This document shows positions 20,892 through 30,094 of a stretch of 64,000 nt of DNA, in pieces. The stretch is from Phytophthora sp. 'mugwort' (taxonomy: Eukaryota > Oomycota > Peronosporomycetes > Peronosporales > Peronosporaceae), in NCBI GenBank assembly GCA_033558025.1, contig JAUCEF010000005.1:4774001-4838000 (forward strand). Direction: 5' to 3'. Numbering within the stretch: position 1 is the first letter of the stretch; each line of letters begins with the position of its first letter. A program made the translations under genes and the position numbers. Under the pieces are notes generated by a model. It was not told the origin of the DNA and searched no databases. It saw nothing but the letters and a program-made list of their open reading frames with translations.

Positions 20892-21233
20892 CTACAAAAT
20901 AGGATGGTCTCTATCCTTTGTTATCATTATAATCGAAAGCTCCCTCCTGACTTCTTCATAGACCGTAAAAGTGGTCATTTGATCGCGGGCTTCTTGCGAC
21001 CCCTTCACAAAATATGTTTTCTTCGGCTTGACAACTCCTACACCATAACGATGACGGACTTCACCATGAAGCGAATTAATTAAATATTCATGCTGAGGCT
21101 GGGTTGCCTTGGAAATGAGAAACTTTTTGCCAGCATCGACAGCATCTGTAAGAATACCCTTTCGCTTCGTGTAAATAAGAGCGCGTTTGTCTTCTTTATT
21201 AATATTAGTCACGGTCAGTCGTCCTCCGTCCAT
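20892..21233 (-). CDS. Unrecognised ORF in the viral island
   Basis: 113 codons from an ATG, reading MDGGRLTVTNINKEDKRALI at the start and RHRYGVGVVKPKKTYFVKG in the middle. It is Lys/Arg-rich with no membrane segment. It lies convergent to the plus-strand ATPase/capsid block and upstream of further minus-strand fragments, so it may be a fragment of a viral gene. No family assigned. Confidence 0.35.
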   Translation of the reverse strand: MDGGRLTVTNINKEDKRALIYTKRKGILTDAVDAGKKFLISKATQPQHEYLINSLHGEVRHRYGVGVVKPKKTYFVKGSQEARDQMTTFTVYEEVRRELSIIMITKDRDHPIL

Positions 21234-21369
21234 GGTACTGTAGCTCGAGTCAACTATGCGGTAAAAGTAGCTGCTGCTGGCCGCACTCGTTGTCTGTGCA
21301 TGAACGCAGCAAAACCAGGCTGATCGAGAACATATTACCCTTGGACAACACGGCTTCGTCTACTTTATA

Positions 21370-22246
21370 AATTATGTCTCAGATAGAGTCAGACAAGTTC
21401 AACGGAATGCCGTGGCCGATCTCATCCGAAATGCTGTTCGTAGTCTCTGAATTGTCCTCCACCGCATCTCGAGCGAGATTAATCGCTGTTGCCTGGCTGA
21501 ACCCGATATTCCCGACATGATGCTTTTATTGAAGAGAGTATATGGTCGACACCGGTTTTAGAAGCAGTATCGTATTCCTGTATAGCATTGGTGCATATGA
21601 TTTTCGTATATCCGGCAAAAGAACTGGTCAATCAGAGCAGTGTACCCATAAAACTGAGCATTTGTCCAACTCACAGAATTCTGAGTAGTTTGATATTCAT
21701 AGTCACCCAAAACTGGGGTCAGAATATCCATATCCATAGTTGTTTCTCGACTTCTCCTGAACGGATATTGATACCCAATCTTGTGAATATCGTTAGGTGG
21801 TGGTCCATGCCCGATAGTTTGGGAATGCAGTTGCCGGCAAAACCAACCGCCGTGACTTCACTTGAGCTGTGACTTCCTTCTTCTATCTAGACCTCAGCTA
21901 AATGAATCACAGTCGTGCAAATATTCTGCACTGGAATCGCTGATCCATTCTGGATTTCTGAGTTACTGGTACTGGAAGCCCTTCCACTGTTTCTTACAAG
22001 CACGCAGATGCACTCCTCTGTATTTCTCAACGCATTTCTTACTGCTGAAAATACGACTGCAAGCACATAACTGGCTGTTACTTCTACATCACAAAAATAG
22101 CACTTACAGGACAATGTACCTCGCAGAAAGCTGAGCATTGTCTGGTTGTGACACGTCATTGTTGCATAAGTGGTGAACCTTTCTGTGGCAACCGACCCAG
22201 CCGTCCATAACATCAAGCTCTGGACTTGTGCAAGCTTATACTGCAC
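21370..22246 (-). pseudogene. Unrecognised minus-strand coding remnants of the viral island
   Basis: Open or nearly open stretches follow one another in different frames. 22246-21887 includes ATMTCHNQTMLSFLRGTLSC and YFCDVEVTASYVL. 21752-21590 reads MDILTPVLGDYEYQTTQNSV and WTNAQFYGYTALIDQFF. About 21510-21380 reads INLARDAVEDNSETTNSISD. They look like parts of one or more decayed structural genes, with a major capsid protein a possibility, but no diagnostic motif was found. Confidence 0.3.
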
Positions 22247-22249
22247 ACT

Positions 22250-23627
22250 TCATCACGCCTTCCGTTATTGTAAGCCAATAATAGCAGCACTGGCCGGAAC
22301 AGAAGCTGCGTGTGTACATCAAAAGAAATGGAAAGCTGTGTGGACCTTCCTGCACCAAACGTTTAGTGTGGTACAAATCGATATTCATTGTTTTATGAAT
22401 ATCTATCTATCTATGCTGTTCGGCAATAGAAGATATTAATATTATCCTTGCTTACGTATGCACTTAAATTTTCAGCAAATATTAAAACATGTGAATATTC
22501 ATTTTACTATCAGTTCCTGGTTTTGCATTTTGCAATCGAGCAAAACCTGGATTATGGATTCACAAAAACAATTCCTGTTTGTATGAAATTTGGGGGTGCC
22601 CATATGCACAAATGGTCTACCGTCGTCGTCACTGTAGTAGTACTACTAATCCCAAAATCCCCACTGCTACCGATCCCTAGCAGTCGGGTAGAAATAATGG
22701 CTCTAATAAATTATGTTATAGCAAGAATTTAATCCGAAAGCCTTGAATAGGTAACGGGGTTACAAATACACCTATGCAACTCCATTACATGTCATAAAGC
22801 GGTGCATGAAATTGCCGATATTAAATTGGCAAATAGGTAGTACGCAGAAGGATATGTGTGGAAACAATGATATTAATAGTGCGGTAGTGAACCGCAAATT
22901 AGAGGATGTTATACTGACCGGAACGGCGACATGTTAATTCGTCAAACCGGTATCTGAAACCGAACAGTTACCTTCCACTCTCCGACAGGCTAGACACCGA
23001 AAACATTGAGAAAGGCAATAGCTTGGAGGCCATGCGATTCCCGAGCTTGAAATTTGGAGGCGCATAGATGTAGGAAAGGCGCATGTGCAGGGGCTGCAAT
23101 AATCGAACCGGACCCGCTTCAAAAGCAAGTCGCGAAGAACATATAAGTATTCTTGCATCTTGCCGTTTCTGTGTTCCTAGGAGTCCTTGTAAGACGTGAT
23201 AAAAGCGATTGAGGGTCTTTTCTTTATAAAAAAGTCAAGTATATAAGAGTTTTAAGGCGTTTGTGGATCCTACCCTAATCGGGAGAATTTGTGTCTGTCA
23301 GAGCTCCTGAAGTAGGACAATATTTTATGCTGTTTTCCAGTACTACTCCAACTGTTAACGCCTGGAGCAGTCCAGTGATTGGCAGGAGATTCATGATGCA
23401 AAAACACACCGTGAATGTAGAGTACACGTACAGACGATTATGAGGAATTCATTCAGGCGGCTGAGTACTAAGGTGACGGCGTCGCACAGCACCTTGCGAG
23501 CGGAAGTGTGCAGCAGAGAGTATAAAAACTCTCAGTGAACGGCAGCTTGCCAGTCTCTCGCCCGAGGACAATGTATACTGGTACATCTCTCGCTGGGGTC
23601 GAAACAACGCAGTTTACGGCATTTCAT
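22250..23627. other. AT-rich spacer
   Basis: Only short frames without recognisable families. ATCTATCTATCTATG occurs at about 22400. Nothing else supported. Confidence 0.35.
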
Positions 23628-23670
23628 TAATTTACTAATTATATAGTATTGTTATATAATTAGTAAATTA
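23628..23670. repeat. Strong AT hairpin, 18-bp perfect arms
   Basis: TAATTTACTAATTATATA (23628-23645) and its exact reverse complement (23653-23670) flank a 7-nt loop GTATTGT. It may be a MITE core, a cruciform or the 3' end of a transcript. It lies about 170 bp before the truncated gene start at 23841. Confidence 0.8.
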
Positions 23671-23840
23671 CCTACTGTTGAACTACAACCCAACCATTGT
23701 ATCAATGCAAGTGTTTTCTTACGCAAACACACCTTTTCTGGATGATTTAGCTTATATGATTTGTTGGTGCCGACGGCTTCATCCTACCTCCCGCTCTGAA
23801 GACACGTAAGCACAACCAGCCCCCACCCAAGCCGCTAACC

Positions 23841-23981
23841 ATGAACTCGCGTCAGCTTTCCAAGTTCTTCAACTCGGAGCTCGCCCACGGAAAATTCCTT
23901 GCCATACGGTCCTCCACCAAATCCCACCCAGCGGCTACGGCACCCGCAGCAGTTTGACTACTCCTACACTGCTGGCACAAC
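23841..23981 (+). pseudogene. Start of an unrecognised gene cut by the Tc1-like insertion
   Basis: ATG at 23841 gives MNSRQLSKFFNSELAHGKFL. An indel near 23890 moves the reading to LPYGPPPNPTQRLRHPQQFD and YSYTAGT, which runs into the Tc1-like terminal repeat at 23982. GC-rich coding-like composition and a C-rich 5' leader contrast with the surrounding AT-rich DNA. No continuation is seen beyond 25481, so only the first ~45 codons remain. Family unknown. Confidence 0.35.
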
Positions 23982-25481
23982 AAACCGGCGACCCACGTTA
24001 TTGGGCGATAGATCGAATATTATTATTTTATATTTGAGTTCTGGAGCTGCGCTTTTGATATGTTGCTTGTGTCATCCAGTGCAATAGGCGGTTAGTGTTA
24101 GCGTGTCAGATTTTGCAGCTTGTAGCATACCTCCCATAAAAACTTTCGCTCGGGTTGCTCGATCCTACTTCAGGCCACGGCTCCTTACAAAATTCTATAA
24201 AAAATCTTGAAGTAGGTACCATCCGTACGTTTATTAGTATGTTGTTACCGCCCTTCTTCTCGATCACTTCGATGTACCTATGCGGCATCGAGTCAATGGG
24301 GATTGTAAGCGTCGCTAGCTCAATCGAATCTCATGCATCGAGATTAGCTACAGTTGAGTCGGCTACACTATACTGCTTTCCGTTGGGTTAGCCCTTTCGT
24401 GCTAACAGAGCCTAAAACTTCTCAATCGGATTGAAATGCGGGGATCGGGCGGGTTAGAAAAGAAGACATACGTTCTGCCCCTCGAAAAAACTCAGTACTC
24501 ATTGGACGTGTGTATTGATGCATTGTCCTGCTGATATATGAAATAGTGTAGGTGAGCGAAAGGCAGCACGTACTCAGACACAATATCGATATAATGTAGA
24601 TATCCTGCGCTGAGGCTTGGTCGCCCCACGAGCACAGCCAGCTTCGTATTACCCGTGCCGCTGAAGCCTTCCCACACCATAACGGAGCCTCCGCCGCTTC
24701 ACCGTCTCGTTGTAGATTGCAACGAGTGGCGAATGTCGTGCCAGTACTGATGCATACCTTCAGGGCCATCAGAATTAAATTTCTTTTCATCCGAAACATA
24801 ACTGAATCCAATTCCCCCCTTGAGCCTAACTACCAGGTTCTTGGTCCATGCTTGCCGCGCCTTCTCCTGCACCATGATAGCAAGCGTGTTCTCTATCTCT
24901 CTCGGATTCGAATAGCCAATCCACGCCGGTCAGCAGGCGGCGGATCCTCCGCACCGAGAAGTCTCCCTAGACGGCCTTACGAAGCAGCGGTCGGGGTAAC
25001 CGCTCAAACGATGGGCTTGTGGCCCGGGCGGGTGCGATTGCGATGTCTAGTAGCACAACGTGCTATACGAAATATCTTCAGCTCTTGACCCTCCTTGCAA
25101 TTTCTCGAGAAGACAGACATGTCTCCCTGAGACCTTGAATTCGCCCCCGTTCTTCGCCATTTCGCCACGCTGCCATGCGCTGCAAAACCTCAACTGAGCT
25201 GGCTGGAAGTTTAAGCTACCGTATATATATATATATATTGCAACCTCCAGCAAGACACTGGTGGGCGTGCGATAGCAACGGCCAGTATGGGGTCGTGGTA
25301 GACGGCAGTTGGGGCCGCGGCACCCGAGCGAACGTTGTATGGGAGATATGTTACAAGCTCCAAATTATCGAGAGTTAGCATACCAGTCTATTGCACTGGA
25401 TGACAGGAGCAACTAACAAAGGCGCAGCTCCAGAACCCAAATAGTCGCCGATCTATCGCCCAAACCGTGGTTGACCGGTTT
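23982..25481 (-). mobile_element. Tc1/mariner-like element with ~100-bp terminal inverted repeats
   Basis: Left TIR 23982-24087 and right TIR 25388-25481 match in inverted orientation. Shared blocks are AAACCGG at the tips, TTGGGCGATAGATCG, GTTCTGGAGCTGCGC and GTCATCCAGTGCAATAG. Outside the right tip the flank is TA; the left flank is CA, consistent with a mutated TA target duplication. The transposase relic lies between on the minus strand. Confidence 0.75.
24106..25180 (-). pseudogene. Tc1-like (DDE_3) transposase relic
   Basis: Reading right to left: a start-like MAKNGGEFKVSG (~25162), then a poorly preserved HTH region. SDEKKFNSDGPEGMHQYWHD (~24790-24730) contains the first catalytic Asp region. 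GGGSVMVWEGFSGTGNTKLA follows, then FIYQQDNASIHTSNEY with the second Asp (~24490-24540). DSMPHRYIEVIEKKGGN (~24290-24240) is near the end. The D-PxxNP(I/L)E region is frame-broken near 24430. Multiple stops and shifts make it inactive. It encodes the transposase of the enclosing element. Confidence 0.75.
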
Positions 25482-26999
25482 ATTGCAGCTTACAATGCTC
25501 TTTTACTATTACCTTCTCGTCCATTAAATAATTAACACTTCTACATTCTGGGTATAACCTTTGTCATGTATCAGGCGAGGGAGATCAATCCCTCGTTGTA
25601 AAGCTCGCAACATTCGCTGTCTACTCATATTTTTGAAAGGCTTTAAACACTGCTTCTGTGTATGAAGTTCCCAAAAAACTGCAACTCGGTGGGGCAAGTG
25701 AAATACAAACTAATTACGGGCTTGGTAACGACAAATGACCACAACACGTATTTTATGTTCCATTCTTTTTCCCTGGGCTGAACCATTTGATCTACTACCG
25801 CGCGCAGCCTTCGGGGAGCAGTACGCGCCGAAAAACTCAACGATTCGGTCAAAGCAAGCCGAAGGGGCCGCGACCCTCAAGCATCGAATCGTACACGATT
25901 CTATATGTATAATATGGCTATAATATTTGCTCTATCAGGTGCCAAGACGCGCGATGGCGTGGTCAGCGTGGCCAACAACGAAAGTCCGAGATGTTCCAGC
26001 TCGTGTCGTTCAACATACTGGACCTCATCGCATCGTCGACAGCATTAGTCTGCCCAACGGCGTTTAGTTCGGGCACGCTGGAACGACGCGACGGGGCCAT
26101 GGGTTTGACACACTTCGATGGACAACACTTTCTTTGAGGGGATTTTAGGTGATCAAATGCGCCTCAGTATCGCCATCAAGCTGCTATCAAGCCTGATACT
26201 GCTACAAACCCACGAGCAGCTTCGGCACACACGACGCTCTCCAAAAACCTCATGATGGCTCTGTATCTAGGAATCCGTCGATTAGATGGAGTTGTCGTAA
26301 GGGGTGGGGCTCATGGGCCAACTCGGGTTTGACCAGATGCGGTAGCTTCTCCGGGCTGGTTCAGATGTTGTATCTGTAGTGGACGACTCGGATGTCCCTC
26401 GTGGCCTACCTGGCCTTCGCACAAGCATATATTCGACCCTGAGACAGTCGGGGCGCAGCCACATCGGGCACAACTGGAGCATCTTGGTACGTATCGGGTC
26501 TTCTGATTACAGCCACATCGTTTCATGATCTCAACTACTAGTGCTCGAAGGATGTCGGAAATGATCAGTTTGGAGGGTTATTGAACAATGGGAAAGCTTG
26601 CTAGTGATGCGATCAGCAATGCGATCTGACGCAGCGTTTGCAGGTGGACGACTCCCTATTTTGGGATAGCCTGGCCGTGGAGTTGATCCTTCCAGATTTT
26701 CCGTAGCCGACTGGCGGCATCATCCAAACTCCTTGGCTGTTGCTGCGCCGCGTTTTAATCGGCTCTCCTTTGATCGCTCAGCTAGGAAGAATGTTTTTAT
26801 TTTTTCTAGTGGGAAGTGCGATGTCGGGGGTGCTGGATAATAGTGGGTAAAAGGAAATCACCACCATTCTCGCTCAGAGCACGGTGTCGGTCATTGAACG
26901 AGCGTGCCTCTACCGAAACTAATTAGTTCAGGTGTGAAGGGAAAGGGACACTGCGTGGAGGCGTCAGAGACGCCAACAGCATGCGGCACTTGCTGTGCA
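25482..26999. other. Spacer, mostly unassigned
   Basis: No recognised gene. A short minus-strand Cys-rich frame (26282-26526) is listed separately. A (TA)n run lies at 25221-25238, inside the preceding element. Confidence 0.35.
26311..26526 (-). CDS. Small Cys-rich ORF of unknown family
   Basis: 71 codons starting MKRCGCNQKTRYVPRCSSCA, with CARCGCAP, CLCEGQVG and HEGHP following. The pattern C-x-C-x8-C-x2-C-x2-C-x-C ... C-x-C suggests a metal-binding module. The same region is also open in a second minus-strand frame. It may be a fragment of a mobile-element protein; I do not recognise it. Confidence 0.3.
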   Translation of the reverse strand: MKRCGCNQKTRYVPRCSSCARCGCAPTVSGSNICLCEGQVGHEGHPSRPLQIQHLNQPGEATASGQTRVGP

Positions 27000-28171
27000 A
27001 CATAATCCTGATTAATGATCTTCAGAAAAGATGGAGGAGGAACAGATGGTCTATTTACATTGTTATGTGCAAGATATCTGGAATTTCCTAAGCCAGGTAA
27101 TAAGCGCCGGTGGTTTTCGCTCCGGTGGCTTGACGTGGCTGGTCTCCGCTTTCTGTGAAGTCCCTCTCGGTTTCTGCTGGGAGAATTCAAGACAGGCATG
27201 TAGCCTAGCTCCCTGAATTTTCCTTTCTGGGCGCCGAGATCGCGCTTTGCTATACTCGTAGTTGCCTGATAGCTGCCTCCCAGAAGTTGTTCTCGCTGCC
27301 TTGTTCAGTCAGCAGGGCTCCCCTGTATACGGCATTATTTCTCGTCATCCACAGATATGTTTGTCAGATCGTACAGCCTATTGTCCACATCCTACTCCAT
27401 TCGGCTTTAAAATCATCTCCGTTGTCTGGGTACTGGTCATTTAGTTCTCGTTGTCTCGTCCTCGGTACCGGTGGAGGCTGCCTACTCGCATACGAAACGT
27501 ATAAATCCTGGTAGTCTTTCCGCTCGCCATCGCTCTCCTACCCAGTGCGATACGCGCTTGAGCCAGCATGCCGCTGCGCACGGGCATTCCCAAAAGAGGT
27601 GCGCGTTTGTCTCCCGCCTGCCTATGCAGTTGCTGAGCTTCGGGCACCTTATGGCTTCTGGTCGATCGCTGTAGAACAGGTTGAGTTGATGCGTCGCTAC
27701 TCTGTATCCTGTCCATACCTGAAACTCTGTGAGTTCGTTACCGTGGTTCCAAACCTGTTTGGGGGTGATCTAGGTCGGCTCGTTGGCCACTCATCTTGAT
27801 CTGCTCGTTTGGTCAGCCTTAGTAGCTGGCTATCGAGCTTGCCGGCCATTCCCTTCTTGTATCGCTGGAAAGGCTTTTTGTTTTAATGCCACCAGGATGT
27901 TTTCATTTCTCACTGACTCCGCACAAGCCCACTGAAATCCGTGAATGACCGGATTCGCTTCGAAAGTGAGCACCTCTCTTACCACTGGATTGTTCTCCCG
28001 TTCTTCTTTCGTCGTCAGCCGATGCCAGTGGATGGCGTTGACAGCTTGTCCAGCCTTACCCCTCGTTCTTCCCTTGCTTTTAAGCTGGGAACACTGGTCC
28101 CGTGTATCTGGCCGTTCGTTGTTTGACCCATTCATAGTCTGTGAACGTCTCGGTCGCTTGATCTTCAGCAA
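27000..28171 (-). pseudogene. LINE (non-LTR retrotransposon) C-terminal fragment with zf-RVT region
   Basis: Read right to left. 28171-27830 encodes AGQAVNAIHWHRLTTKEERE and FEANPVIHGFQWACAES. In a shifted frame, 27750-27490 encodes FQVWTGYRVATHQLNLFYSD and then RRETNAHLFWECPCAAACW, the Cys-rich zf-RVT box at the end of LINE ORF2 proteins. No RT domain lies in this fragment, so it is truncated at its 5' side. There it meets, head to head, the plus-strand LINE near 28150-28180. The 22-bp repeat shared with 7635-7656 lies near its 3' end (27077-27098). Confidence 0.65.
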
Positions 28172-29392
28172 GGATTTGGATGGCGATCGGAAAGGTTACG
28201 CCGTGGTTTATGAACAGACGGATGTCGTGCGTATTCGTCTAGACGAGCTCCTGCCCAGCGACGGAGATGACATCGACAACATTTCAGCGGGAGCCCAAGA
28301 CGGGTAGAACGAAATCGACGTTGAGGATTATCCGTATCTGACGACGCAAGCAAACATGGCCGCATTTATGAGGAAAGGGTGCTGGAGGACGTACATGCAC
28401 ACGAAGGTGTTATTAAATGCCGTATCTGTGGGGATCAGCTGGACGGTAAATAATGGTTGTTATTCAAGCGCGACACCTGACACCAACTGTATGCCGAGAG
28501 TGCGTCCAGCCAACCATAGAGCATGACGCAAGATTCCCCAACTACAAGACTCCTATACATATCGATGCGGTTCGGCTCCCCAATGAAGTTACGGATCGTA
28601 TGATCTTTGACTGGTTCGAGCGCCATGAGGCTCCGCCCATGTGCATCCTCCCAAAGTATGCACGCAACGGGCTCCCATCCCACGAACGCACCGTCTATTT
28701 CGGACAAGACAGTGTTCCGCATGTTTTGGTTCCCTCCGAATCTGCGCCTTTAGGGAGACCGAATTCCCTCTCCGGAAGATGGGATGGTCAACTTGCGTGC
28801 GTGCTTCGTCAACCACAAGGTGGCCCGTTACAAACGTGTGATACCACCCTCTATACGCAAGCGCCAGGCTGAAGAAGCGGCTCGGAAGAAGGCAGAGGCA
28901 GATGCCTTGCCTGATCCGAACCCACACCCATCAACTGGATCTTTCTCGAATGATTTGCCTACTGGATTTTTTTCGTCTCTGAAGCAATCCATCCAGCAAG
29001 CCGAGCAGGCCGCTTCGTCGCCAAACATTCGTTCTGAGACAACTGCTGACGCCATGTCCATTGGTGACTCACCGCCCGCAATTGATGGCGATGCGAGCAA
29101 CGCTGGTTCAAGTTCGTCTGATACCTCGTTGACGACATTCCTGCTGGACAAGATACCTGTCCCTTTCGTCAAGCCTGACGCGGCTCTATGGGCCAAAACA
29201 GCCACCAACCGCCGTGCTCTATTAGCCAGAGCCGGACCGAATCTGTTGAAAATGAACATCGTTTCCTTCAACGTCGACTCGGTTAATGGCGTCGCTCAAG
29301 CCTCAAGCCTGACCACGCCAAATTTTTATTACGGTCCTCTATGGTACGAAGATGTGGACCGGACCCCCCCCCGCTGGCACTACGACCTCTAG
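28172..29392 (+). pseudogene. LINE ORF1-like protein, frameshifted
   Basis: The beginning reads FSKDLDGDRKGYAVVYEQTD and RIRLDELLPSDGDDIDN to a TAG at 28305. Shifted frames follow with a possible zinc knuckle start (CRICGDQLDG). 28453-28740 reads VRLPNEVTDRMIFDWFERHE and YARNGLPSHERTVYFGQD. After another shift, 28784-29392 is open for 202 codons: RACFVNHKVARYKRVIPPSI, a basic/coiled Lys-Ala stretch and a Ser/Asp-rich disordered tail ending in YGPLWYEDVDR. RNA binding is presumed from position, not shown. A C8 run near 29366 alters the last residues. Confidence 0.55.
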
Positions 29393-30094
29393 CTCCGCCA
29401 TTCCGCAGATGACGAAGTCTGCCTGGGGGGAGCACCCCGGTTCAAACTGATGCCCAAGACTATCTGGACTTAGTGAAACCCGCAACGATGTGGAGCAAAT
29501 GTCTTGCAGTGAGCTCTTCGCCTTCATCGACATCTTCCTACAAGAATTCGACACGCGCTCCCCCATGGATCAATTGGCTACTATAGAAGCTAATCCTGGA
29601 ATTATGCTGAAAACCATTGATACGGAGGAGCCTCTGGACAGTCTTGCGGCTAACAGGACTCTATATGCAGGTTGCTTGCTGGTACTCCAATGGGGAAGAG
29701 CGCTAAGCAGCAAGCCTGTATGGCTTTGCTCCAGTCCACCGGCGACCGTCAAGAACTACTAAACCGCATTCTCACGTGAGATCCGTTCCCACTCTAAGAA
29801 CCTTGGCTGCCTGGGATGCGGTACTTCAAATTATGGCGCCTACGGTCTATCACGACCCTCTCAAGCTACACGTGCTAATTGGTGGGAACCCGCAATTTCT
29901 CATCAACCTCAAGATCCCGCTCCTTTCCGATCACACGTTATGGCAAGTAGGCTTTAGCACATTTGCCACCGATCTATTGAAGTATGAAAGCGTCCCGGCG
30001 TTCCTAAAATCCCTAGTTTCCAAGGCACAAAATCTCAAGCCCTCCTCCTCGGGGTAACTGACTCCTCGCCTTTATTTCTAGGCAGCAGCCTTGG

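Noticed and set aside
25221..25238. (TA)n run as an origin or promoter
   Set aside because: A short simple repeat inside the Tc1-like element, with nothing nearby to support a function.
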